From Holophagaceae bacterium (GTDB taxonomy: Bacteria; Acidobacteriota; Holophagae; Holophagales; Holophagaceae), in assembly GCA_003158505.1 (NCBI GenBank), contig PMJK01000144.1, forward strand, positions 1 to 7,296: a DNA stretch of 7,296 nucleotides. The letters run 5' to 3'. Numbering within the stretch: the stretch's first letter is position 1; each line of letters starts with the position of its first letter. The notes beneath the pieces are model-generated. The model was not told the origin of the DNA and ran no database searches. It saw only the letters and a list, made by a program, of their open reading frames with translations. The translations under genes were made by a program, and so were the position numbers. This document shows positions 1 through 6,696 of the stretch, one piece after another.

Positions 1-153
1 ACGACCGTGCTCCTGGTGGAGCAGAACGCCTTCGAGGCGCTGGAAATTTCGGATTTCGCCTATGTCCTGGAAGTGGGTTACAGCACCATTTCCGGACCTT
101 CCAAGGAGATCGCGGCGGATCCCCGGGTCCGCGAAGCTTATCTCGGCGTCTGA
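1..153 (+). CDS. livF: LivF-type BCAA ABC transporter ATP-binding protein, 3' end only
   Basis: Frame 1 is open from the window edge to TGA at 151-153 and gives the last 50 residues of an ABC ATPase. The visible part reads TTVLLVEQN (the segment after Walker B and the D-loop), then the final beta strands, and ends in REAYLGV. The LLVEQN motif, where most ABC ATPases have a histidine (H-loop), and the terminal AYLG are typical of LivF. The complete livF at 1268-1978 has matching ILLVEQN and KAYLGA segments, so the two are paralogues. In LivF-containing transporters this subunit pairs with LivG to power import of branched-chain or other hydrophobic amino acids. The Walker A, signature and Walker B motifs lie outside the window. 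It is probably the last gene of a second liv module reading towards azlC. Substrate specificity cannot be judged from this fragment. Amide/urea-type relatives such as UrtE are a less likely alternative. Confidence 0.85.
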   Translation, partial: TTVLLVEQNAFEALEISDFAYVLEVGYSTISGPSKEIAADPRVREAYLGV

Positions 154-177
154 AGCCGACTCGGTCCACGCCCTCAG

Positions 178-208
178 GCGGCCTCCCATGTTTAGATGGG
201 AATGCCGC
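178..208 (+). other. Stem-loop between the upstream livF and azlC
   Basis: There is an imperfect inverted repeat with an outer stem GCGGC (178-182) / GCCGC (204-208) and an inner stem TCCCAT (184-189) / ATGGGA (196-201). The stems are separated by a 1x2 internal loop and close on a 6-nt loop, GTTTAG. That is 11 base pairs in the 25 nt after the upstream livF stop. No T-run follows, so it is not a classical intrinsic terminator. It could instead dampen read-through, protect the upstream mRNA 3' end, or act in the azlC leader. It covers the in-frame ATG at 196, which argues against that codon being the azlC start. Confidence 0.5.
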
Positions 209-224
209 TCACAACGTGGGATCC

Positions 225-228
225 GGAG
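225..228 (+). promoter_or_regulatory. Ribosome-binding site that sets the azlC start
   Basis: GGAG sits 6 nt before the ATG at 235. The other in-frame ATG, at 196, has no comparable purine-rich stretch upstream and lies within a stem-loop. The livH gene in this window uses a nearly identical context (GGAGACCCT before ATG). Confidence 0.6.
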
Positions 229-234
229 ACCCTC

Positions 235-948
235 ATGCCGCACTCCAGCCACCCCCGACGCCGCTTCGAGATCTGGATCGGCGCCCGGGATTCCCTGCCC
301 ATGCTCCTGGGCGCCGCTCCCTTTGGGATCATCTTCGGGACCCTGGCCGTCCCGAGCGGACTTTCGGCCCCTGGCGCCCTGGCCATGTCCCTCTTCGTGT
401 TCGCGGGGTCCGCGCAATTCATCGCCCTCAACCTGCTGGCGGGCGGTGCGGCCTTGCCAGTCATTCTGCTCACCACCTTCGTGGTCAACCTGCGCCATGC
501 CCTCTATTCGGCCACCCTGCTGCCCCATGTGGCGGGCCTGCGGCAGCGCTGGCGGATTCCGCTGGCCTTCTGGCTCACGGACGAGACCTTTGCCGTGGTG
601 CAGCTGCGCTATGCCGCCCCCGACCTCTCGCCACACAAGCATTGGTACTACCTGGGGTCCTGCCTGGCCATGTACGGCAACTGGTTCCTCTGCACCCTGG
701 TTGGTGTGGTGCTCGGGCGCTCCATACCCAGACTGGAACACATGGGCCTGGAGTTCGCCATGGCGGCGACCTTCACGGGCATCGTCGTGCCGATGCTCAG
801 GAGCCTGCCCATGCTCGGAGCGGCACTGGCGGCGGCGGCCGTCGCTTTGGCGGCCCGTGGGCTGCCCTACAAGCTGGGCCTCGTGCTGGCGGCTCTAGCC
901 GGCGTGGTGATCGGGGTGCTCCTGGAAGAGTTGAGAGAAGCCTCATGA
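235..948 (+). CDS. azlC: AzlC-family branched-chain amino acid exporter, large subunit
   Basis: The 237-residue polytopic membrane protein is of the AzlC family (LIV-E exporters, as YgaZ in E. coli or BrnF in Corynebacterium). With AzlD it forms an inner-membrane permease that exports leucine, isoleucine, valine and, in some species, methionine, usually at excess intracellular levels. Family landmarks are visible: the first hydrophobic segment [12 protein letters not shown] at about residues 24-35, [12 protein letters not shown] at 57-68, VNLRHALYS at 84-92, LTDETFAV at 114-121, and further hydrophobic segments to the C-terminus. Length is normal for the family. The start at 235 has a good SD (GGAG, 6 nt). 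An in-frame ATG at 196 would add 13 hydrophilic residues but lacks an SD. The stop overlaps the azlD start (ATGA), so the two are translationally coupled. No adjacent Lrp/AsnC or LysR regulator gene is visible. The family is certain; the exact substrate is inferred. Confidence 0.93.
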   Translation: MPHSSHPRRRFEIWIGARDSLPMLLGAAPFGIIFGTLAVPSGLSAPGALAMSLFVFAGSAQFIALNLLAGGAALPVILLTTFVVNLRHALYSATLLPHVAGLRQRWRIPLAFWLTDETFAVVQLRYAAPDLSPHKHWYYLGSCLAMYGNWFLCTLVGVVLGRSIPRLEHMGLEFAMAATFTGIVVPMLRSLPMLGAALAAAAVALAARGLPYKLGLVLAALAGVVIGVLLEELREAS

Positions 949-1271
949 GCGGCCGTGAAGTTGCGCTGATCGCCGGCATGACCGCCGTGACCTTTCTGGT
1001 CCGCTATGCCTTCTTCGCCCTGGGCGACCGCCTCGCCTTCCCGCCCCTGGCGCACCGGGCCCTGCGCTATGTGCCGGTGGCCGTGCTTACCGCCATCATC
1101 GTGCCCATGGTGCTGCTGCCAGACGGCACACACTGGCAGCTCACCTGGCACAATGCCTGGCTGCTGGGGGCGCTGGTCACTGGGGTGATCGCCTGGCGCT
1201 TCAACCACCTGCTGGCCTCCATCACGGGTGGCATGCTGGTGTTCTTCTTCTACCGTTGGGTAACGGGCTAG
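945..1271 (+). CDS. azlD: AzlD-family branched-chain amino acid exporter, small subunit
   Basis: The 108-residue small membrane protein is of the AzlD family (YgaH/BrnE type), the obligate partner of AzlC. It shows hydrophobic segments at about residues 4-27 ([20 protein letters not shown]), 43-61 ([18 protein letters not shown]), 71-85 and 92-107 ([13 protein letters not shown]). The TFLVRYAFF and [13 protein letters not shown] stretches are typical of the family. The ATG overlaps the azlC TGA by the ATGA arrangement, with only a weak purine stretch (GAGAGAAG) ahead, so translation is likely coupled to azlC. The length is the usual size. The stop TAG (1269-1271) overlaps the stop of the convergent livF in a CTAG palindrome. 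There is therefore no room for a terminator between the two operons, and their transcripts probably overlap antisense. Confidence 0.92.
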   Translation: MSGREVALIAGMTAVTFLVRYAFFALGDRLAFPPLAHRALRYVPVAVLTAIIVPMVLLPDGTHWQLTWHNAWLLGALVTGVIAWRFNHLLASITGGMLVFFFYRWVTG

Positions 1272-1978
1272 GCTCCCAAATAGGCCTTGCGGACCATGTC
1301 GTTGGCCTTAAGGTTCGGACCCGTGTCGGTGAGGACGATCTGCCCGGTCTGCAGGACGTAGCCCCGGTGGGCGATGGACAGCGCCATCAGGGCGTTCTGC
1401 TCCACCAGGAGGATGGTGGTGCCCCTCGCGTTCAGCTCTCTGATGATGTCGAAGATCTGATCCACCAGGACCGGTGCCAGCCCCATGGAGGGCTCGTCCA
1501 TGAGCAGGATCTTGGGATTGGACATGAGGCCGCGAGCGGTGGCGAGCATCTGCTGCTCGCCCCCGGAAAGAGTGCCGCCCTTCTGCTGGGCCCGCTCCTT
1601 CAATCGCGGGAACAGGGTGAAGGCGTTCTCGATGTTCTCCTGGATCTGTTTCTTGTCGTCCAGGATGTAGGCGCCCATCTCGAGGTTCTCGGTGACCGTG
1701 AGGTTGGCGAAGATGCCCCGCCCCTCGGGAACCAACCCTAGACCTTCATGATGGACAATGTGGGGGGCAAGATGGTGGATTTCCTTGCCTTCCAGAGTCA
1801 CGGATCCACTGCGCGGATGTAGCAATCCCGAAATGGACCGGAGGGTGGTGGTTTTCCCGGCGCCGTTGGCGCCGATGAGGGCGACGATCTCGCCCTGCTC
1901 GACCGTGAGGGAAACGCCCATCAACGCGTGGATGTTGCCGTAGTAGGAGTGGATGTCTTTTAGCTCGAGAAGGCTCAT
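1268..1978 (-). CDS. livF: BCAA ABC transporter ATP-binding protein LivF
   Basis: The 236-residue cytoplasmic ABC ATPase is the second nucleotide-binding subunit of the LivHMGF importer. Walker A is GANGAGKT (residues 36-43), the Q-loop region is GLVPEGRGIF, the signature is LSGGE (137-141), and Walker B is ILLMDE (157-162). As usual in LivF, the H-loop histidine is absent (ILLVEQN), and the protein ends in KAYLGA. GLVPEGRGIF and SMGLAPVLV are typical of LivF and separate it from LivG. The start chosen has AGGAGG 5 nt upstream. The frame stays open 20 codons further to an ATG at 2038, but that overlaps livG and lacks an SD. The gap to the livG stop is 10 nt, and the SD overlaps that stop, implying coupling. 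It is the last gene of the operon and converges on azlD with a 4-nt overlap. A paralogous livF ends at position 153. Confidence 0.96.
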   Translation of the reverse strand: MSLLELKDIHSYYGNIHALMGVSLTVEQGEIVALIGANGAGKTTTLRSISGLLHPRSGSVTLEGKEIHHLAPHIVHHEGLGLVPEGRGIFANLTVTENLEMGAYILDDKKQIQENIENAFTLFPRLKERAQQKGGTLSGGEQQMLATARGLMSNPKILLMDEPSMGLAPVLVDQIFDIIRELNARGTTILLVEQNALMALSIAHRGYVLQTGQIVLTDTGPNLKANDMVRKAYLGA

Positions 1979-1983
1979 GGGTT

Positions 1984-1988
1984 CCTCC

Positions 1989-1989
<1 letters not shown>
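1984..1989 (-). promoter_or_regulatory. Ribosome-binding site that sets the livF start
   Basis: AGGAGG on the minus strand lies 5 nt before the livF ATG at 1978 and touches the livG stop codon (1989-1991). It decides between this start and the longer in-frame start at 2038. Confidence 0.8.
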
Positions 1990-2786
<797 letters not shown>

Positions 2787-2787
2787 G

Positions 2788-4161
2788 CTAGGCCCCTTTC
2801 TCGTCGAGGTCCTTGCCTGCAGGGGTGCCTCCCAGTTCGCGCTTCCTGCGCGCGGCAGGCAGGAGCCCCGCGGGGCGGTAGATCATCATGATGACCAGGA
2901 CGATCCCGAAGATCAGGCGCTGGTACTTGGTGGGATCGAGCTGGTTGGAGAGGTTCTTCCAGTGGAACCCGATGATCGGGATCACCGCTTCGCTCTGCCG
3001 CAGTTGGGACAGGTAGAGGGAGAAGCTCTGCAGCACCTGGATGTTCAGCAGGGTGACCACGGTGGCACCGACGACCACGCCGGTGATGCTGCCGATCCCG
3101 CCCAGAATGACCATGGTGAGCACACCCACGGACTGCAGGAAGGTGAAGGTCTCGGGACTCACGAAAGTGCGGCTCGCGGCAAAGAGCACGCCCATGGCGC
3201 CGGCGAAGGAGGCACCCACGGCGAAGGCACCGAGTTTCAGCTTGTTGGCATTGATGCCCATGGCACCGGCCGAGAGCTCGTCCTCGCGGATGGCGGTCCA
3301 GGCCCGGCCCACCTTGGAATCGTCCAGGCGATAGGTGATCACGATGACGGCGACCACCACCAGCAGGGCGATCAGGTAGAACAGGATGTTGTAGGCCTGG
3401 TTATCCGTGACTCGATGGCCGACGATGGGCTGGATGACCTTGTTGAATAGGCTCAGCACCCCCTCCGGCATGGTGGGCCGCTGAATGGGGGTGATGCCTT
3501 GCGGGCCGTTGGTGAAGTTCAGGGGCTTGTCCAGATTGTTGGCCAGCTGCCGCACGATCTCGCCGAAGGCCAAGGTGATGATCGCCAGGTAGTCGCCCCG
3601 GACCCGGAGCACCGGCAGCCCAAGGATCAGGCCAAGGATCGCGGCGACGATCACGCCCAGGAAGATGAACAGGTAGAAGTAGTCCGGGGCCAGGAAGAAG
3701 GGCGTGTTCAGGGCCTTGGTGGTGACCGTGGAATGGAGCAGGTAGGGCTGCTGGGATCCGAAGAAGGCCCAGAGATAGGCGCCGACCGCATAGAAGGCCA
3801 TATAGCCGAAGTTGAGCAGGCCGGAGAAGCCCACCACGATGTTGAGGCCCAGGGCCAGGGCGGAGAATACCGCGATCTGGAAGATGACCTCCAGATAGAA
3901 CACGTTCCGGGCGCCCAGGATGGGCACGAGGACCACAGCGAGGAAGACGGCCAAGCCCAGCTGGACAGCCTTGTTCATCTTGAGCCAGTAGATCGAGCTG
4001 GCCGCGAACACGAACACCAGGAAGCTGGGGATGGATCGGGGGCTTAAATAGACCAGGGAGAACCCCAGGATGATCAGGCCGATGCTCACGAAATAGGGCG
4101 TGCGGCCCCGGTCGAGGAAGACCAAGAAATCCTGGAAGCGGCTCTTGAGGGATTCTTTCAT
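2788..4161 (-). CDS. livM: BCAA ABC transporter permease LivM
   Basis: The 457-residue polytopic inner-membrane permease pairs with LivH to form the transmembrane channel. An N-terminal block of hydrophobic segments (about residues 23-90) precedes the conserved core. The core begins at FSALALGLNIVVGFSGLLNFG and continues through VRGDYLAIITLAFGEIVRQL. Next comes the cytoplasmic coupling loop around SKVGRAWTAIREDE...GINANKLKLGAF. The later segments carry the family motifs GGIGSITG and YRPAGLLP. A basic, polar tail (ARRKREL...DEKGA) ends the protein. It is somewhat longer than minimal LivM permeases because of the N-terminal block and a roughly 45-residue stretch between GGIGSITG and the last membrane helix. 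The start at 4161 has AGGAGG 6 nt upstream, overlapping the livH stop. An open extension to 4209 would add 16 mostly Arg/Ser residues inside livH and is rejected. Confidence 0.95.
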   Translation of the reverse strand: MKESLKSRFQDFLVFLDRGRTPYFVSIGLIILGFSLVYLSPRSIPSFLVFVFAASSIYWLKMNKAVQLGLAVFLAVVLVPILGARNVFYLEVIFQIAVFSALALGLNIVVGFSGLLNFGYMAFYAVGAYLWAFFGSQQPYLLHSTVTTKALNTPFFLAPDYFYLFIFLGVIVAAILGLILGLPVLRVRGDYLAIITLAFGEIVRQLANNLDKPLNFTNGPQGITPIQRPTMPEGVLSLFNKVIQPIVGHRVTDNQAYNILFYLIALLVVVAVIVITYRLDDSKVGRAWTAIREDELSAGAMGINANKLKLGAFAVGASFAGAMGVLFAASRTFVSPETFTFLQSVGVLTMVILGGIGSITGVVVGATVVTLLNIQVLQSFSLYLSQLRQSEAVIPIIGFHWKNLSNQLDPTKYQRLIFGIVLVIMMIYRPAGLLPAARRKRELGGTPAGKDLDEKGA

Positions 4162-4167
4162 GGGAAT

Positions 4168-4173
4168 CCTCCT
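4168..4173 (-). promoter_or_regulatory. Ribosome-binding site that sets the livM start
   Basis: AGGAGG on the minus strand, 6 nt before the livM ATG (4159-4161), overlaps the livH TAG stop (4172-4174). This is a classic arrangement for translational coupling, and it excludes the longer in-frame start at 4209. Confidence 0.8.
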
Positions 4174-5335
4174 ACGCCTTCTGCGAGATTTGCTCGCCCA
4201 GCAGGCCATTGGGCCGGAACACGATCACAATGATCAGGATGAGGAAGGCCACCATGTCCTTGTACTCGGCGCCGAAGGTGCCCATGGTGTAGGTGCCGAG
4301 GTAGGCGCCCGCGAAGCTCTCGATCATGCCGAGCACCATTCCGCCCAGCAGGGCGCCGGTCAGGTTCCCGATGCCACCCAGCACGGCGGCGGCGAAGGCC
4401 TTGATGCCTGGCATGAACCCCACGAAAGGATCGATGCGGGTGAACTTGAGGGCATACAGGACACCGGCGGCGCCACCCAGCGAGCCACCCACCAGGAACG
4501 TGAGGGAGATCATGGCGTTGACGTTGATGCCCATGAGGGCGGCGGTGTTCTTGTCCTGGGACACGGCCCGGATGGCCTTGCCGACCTTGGTGGAGCCCAC
4601 CAGGTAGTTCAGGGCCACGAGCATGACCACCGCGGCCAGGATGACCACCACGGACTTGACCTGGATGTCGATGACCCGGGAACCAATCCGGAACAGGGTG
4701 ATGTGCTCGTCAAAGTTGCCAAAAGTGGGGATCACCCGGTAGAACTGGCCGCTGGTCATGCTCTCAACCAGACGGATGATATCCTGCAACGCGAAGGAAA
4801 CGCCGATAGCCGAAATGAGCGCGATGAGGGTGGGGGAACTGCGCAGAGGACGATAGGCCACGCGCTCCACCAGAACGGCCATGCCACCCGCGGCGACCAT
4901 GCCGATGATCAGGGCGAGTCCCAAGTACATGAAGGCGCCCATGGCCGAGGCCTTCGCCAGGACCCCGAGCCCATTGAGGGCGATGAGCGACTCCACACCA
5001 CAAAAAGCCCCGATGGCGAAGATCTCGCTGTGGGCGAAATTGATGAACTGGAGGATGCCGTAGACCATGGTGTAGCCTAGGGCGATGGCGGCGTAGACGA
5101 AGCCGATGGTGACGCCGTCGATGAGCACCTGGGGCAGGCTGTTCAGGGTGTAGGTCAGGATGCCGACGCCCTGAGTGGCCTGCAGGACCTGGTCGGCCCC
5201 GGACCCGCGGAAGATGATGGCCAGGGCGAGCATGACTGCGGAGCAGACGACCCCAGCGCCCGTGATAAATACCGCCATCTGGCCAATGGGTAGCAATATT
5301 TGACGGACGTTAACCGATCCCATGAAATTGCGCAT
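4172..5335 (-). CDS. livH: BCAA ABC transporter permease LivH, with N-terminal membrane extension
   Basis: The 387-residue polytopic permease is the LivH half of the channel. The LivH core begins near residue 67 with LPQVLIDGVTIGFVYAAIALG, followed by YTMVYGILQFINFAHSE, the diagnostic LivH opening. Further landmarks are ERVAYRPLRSS, LIALISAIGVS, the cytoplasmic loop TKVGKAIRAVSQDK..GINVN, GFMPGIKAFAAAVLGGIGNLTG, EYKDMVAFLILI and the terminal FRPNGLLG. About 60 residues precede the core, including a clear hydrophobic helix at about 17-42, so the protein is longer than a typical LivH of about 290-310 residues. The ATG at 5335 has GGAG 5 nt upstream. An in-frame ATG at 5323 would lose only four residues, so the extension belongs to the coding frame. 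The 59-nt gap from livK contains a strong stem-loop; livM follows 10 nt after the stop. Confidence 0.95.
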   Translation of the reverse strand: MRNFMGSVNVRQILLPIGQMAVFITGAGVVCSAVMLALAIIFRGSGADQVLQATQGVGILTYTLNSLPQVLIDGVTIGFVYAAIALGYTMVYGILQFINFAHSEIFAIGAFCGVESLIALNGLGVLAKASAMGAFMYLGLALIIGMVAAGGMAVLVERVAYRPLRSSPTLIALISAIGVSFALQDIIRLVESMTSGQFYRVIPTFGNFDEHITLFRIGSRVIDIQVKSVVVILAAVVMLVALNYLVGSTKVGKAIRAVSQDKNTAALMGINVNAMISLTFLVGGSLGGAAGVLYALKFTRIDPFVGFMPGIKAFAAAVLGGIGNLTGALLGGMVLGMIESFAGAYLGTYTMGTFGAEYKDMVAFLILIIVIVFRPNGLLGEQISQKA

Positions 5336-5350
5336 AGGGTCTCCAGAAAT

Positions 5351-5376
5351 CCCCTCCCTCCGGTGGGAGGGAGGGG
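5351..5376 (-). other. Perfect 11-bp stem-loop in the livK-livH gap
   Basis: CCCCTCCCTCC (5351-5361) and GGAGGGAGGGG (5366-5376) are perfect inverted complements closing on a 4-nt loop. The structure lies 18 nt after the livK stop and 15 nt before the livH start. On the minus-strand transcript it is followed by ATTTCT, a weak U-stretch, so it is at best a partial terminator. Stem-loops at this place in binding-protein-dependent ABC operons commonly stabilise the upstream binding-protein mRNA or reduce read-through. Excess binding protein over permease would result. The function here is inferred from position and stability. Confidence 0.7.
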
Positions 5377-5394
5377 GGCGTTGTACCTGACGGT

Positions 5395-6585
5395 CTACTT
5401 AGGAGGTGCGATGCTGAGGGTCTGGTCGATCTTGTTTGTGGCCCACGAGGCAGGATCGGGGGAAGTGACCTGGATGACGAAGTACTTGCCCGTGGTCGGG
5501 TCGCCCTTGCCATTGAAAGTATAGGTGCCGGTGACGCCCTTGAAGTTCTGGAGGGCGCGCACGGCCTTGCCCACGTCAGCGCGGGCGGGCAGCTTGCCGC
5601 CGTTGGCCGTGGTGGCGTTCTCGATGGCCTTCAGTAGGATGGCGGTGCAGTCATAGGACTGGGCCGCAAAGGGCTGGGGGTTGTTGCCGAACTTGGCCTT
5701 GAAGTCGGCCACGAACTTGGCGGCGTCGGGATAGACGCTGGCTGGGCCGGACACGGTGGAGAAGTAGGTGCCAGCACCCTGCATCAGAGCGTCACCGGCG
5801 ATCTTGGCGGCATCGGGGGAGTCAAAGCCGTCATCCGACAGGCACATGCCCTTGAAGCCCTTCTGGCGGGCCTGCTTGTAGAGCACGGCGGCCTGATCGA
5901 ACATGCCGCCGAAGTAGATGCACTCGGGCTTGGCAGCGATGATGGGGGAGAGGATGGCGTCGAAATTGGCCTTCTCTTCGGTCCCGGCGAAGCCCACCAC
6001 CTTCATGCCCTGAGCCTCGGCTTCCTTCTTGAAGTATTCGGCAATGCCCTGGCCGTAAGCGGTCTTGTCGTGCAGCACATAGGCGGTCTTGATGCCCTTG
6101 CTCTTGGCGAACTGGGCGCCCACCGCGCCCTGCACGTCGTCCCGGCCGCAGACGCGGTTGATTTCGGCGTAGCCGCGCTCGGTGACCTTGGGGTTGGTAT
6201 TGGCGGGAGACACATTGCAGAGGTTGGCGGCGTGGTATTCCTCGGACGAGGGGATCTGGACGCCGGAATTGTAGTGGCCCACGACGCCGAGCACGGCGGG
6301 GTCGGAGACGATGTTCTTGGCGTTGGCCACGCCGGTGTCCGGGTTGCCCTGGTCGTCGAAGGGGGCGAGTTCCACCTTGTAGCCCATCTTGGTGAGGGGC
6401 TCGGCGAGCTGGTCGATGGCAAGCTGGGTGCCGCTCTTGATGTCGCTGCCGATGACCGACATGGCGCCGGACAGCGGGCTCTGGGTGGCAATCTTGATGG
6501 TCTTGTTCTCCTTGTCGCAACCTGCAGCCAGCAGGAGGACGAGCGTCGCAATGGTCGGCGCGAAGATGGAAATGGGTTTACGCAT
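5395..6585 (-). CDS. livK: BCAA ABC transporter substrate-binding lipoprotein (LivK/LivJ type)
   Basis: The 396-residue Leu/Ile/Val-type periplasmic-binding protein (type 1 fold) captures amino acid outside the inner membrane and delivers it to LivHM. The N-terminus is a lipoprotein signal: MRK, a hydrophobic core, and lipobox LAAGC with the lipidated cysteine at residue 23. Family landmarks are IKIATQSPLSG (30-40), GSDIKSGTQLAID (46-58), VVGHYNSGVQIP (101-112), VSPANTNPKVTERGY (125-139), CGRDDVQG (146-153), HDKTAYGQG (172-180), IYFGGMFDQA (223-232) and GDALMQGAG. NSG, the ANTNP threonine and the TAYG tyrosine lie where LivJ binds its ligand. Cys123 and Cys146 could form a disulfide. The ATG has AGGAGG 7 nt upstream, a strong site suited to a highly expressed protein. 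It is the first operon gene. BCAA is the best substrate guess, although other amino acids or amides remain possible. Confidence 0.95.
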   Translation of the reverse strand: MRKPISIFAPTIATLVLLLAAGCDKENKTIKIATQSPLSGAMSVIGSDIKSGTQLAIDQLAEPLTKMGYKVELAPFDDQGNPDTGVANAKNIVSDPAVLGVVGHYNSGVQIPSSEEYHAANLCNVSPANTNPKVTERGYAEINRVCGRDDVQGAVGAQFAKSKGIKTAYVLHDKTAYGQGIAEYFKKEAEAQGMKVVGFAGTEEKANFDAILSPIIAAKPECIYFGGMFDQAAVLYKQARQKGFKGMCLSDDGFDSPDAAKIAGDALMQGAGTYFSTVSGPASVYPDAAKFVADFKAKFGNNPQPFAAQSYDCTAILLKAIENATTANGGKLPARADVGKAVRALQNFKGVTGTYTFNGKGDPTTGKYFVIQVTSPDPASWATNKIDQTLSIAPPK

Positions 6586-6696
6586 GGACTTGCCTCCTGA
6601 AATGGATTGTATTGGGATGCCAGCGGGCCCGAAGGACTCCAGTGGCGTTGACGAGAAAGTGAAAAGTCCAGTTGCAATGAACCTGAAGGGCCTTGC
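6586..6696 (-). promoter_or_regulatory. Leader region upstream of livK
   Basis: The 111 nt between the upstream gene's stop and livK contain the livK SD (AGGAGG, 6593-6598) and no ORF of note. A liv-operon promoter would be expected here or just inside the end of the upstream gene. No convincing -35/-10 pair is visible within the gap itself. The local AT content is higher than in the flanking genes. Control by an Lrp-type leucine-responsive regulator is common for such operons, but no clear operator can be read by eye. Confidence 0.35.

Noticed and set aside
62..898. Plus-strand open frame of 278 codons overlapping azlC.
   Set aside because: The product is Arg/Pro/Ser/Trp-rich low-complexity sequence typical of an out-of-frame reading of a GC-rich gene; the azlC frame carries the conserved family motifs.
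216..944. Long upstream extension of the azlD frame.
   Set aside because: Only the part from ATG 945 matches AzlD. The upstream part overlaps azlC in another frame and is Arg/Gly/Pro-rich, so it is not a fusion protein.
4100..5080. Long plus-strand open frame (about 326 codons) opposite livM and livH.
   Set aside because: Its product is rich in His/Gly/Asp/Glu with no domain, and it is the antisense image of a GC-biased gene whose minus-strand product is an unmistakable LivH. High GC explains the lack of stops.
5365..5378. Three-tier G-quadruplex on the plus strand in the livK-livH gap.
   Set aside because: Only GGG, GGG and one run of six G are present. The last run cannot supply two triplets plus a loop, so a canonical three-tier quadruplex is not formed; the hairpin explains the symmetry better.
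6606..6611. TACAAT on the minus strand as a -10 box for livK.
   Set aside because: It would place the transcription start on the livK SD itself, and no recognisable -35 lies 16-18 nt upstream.
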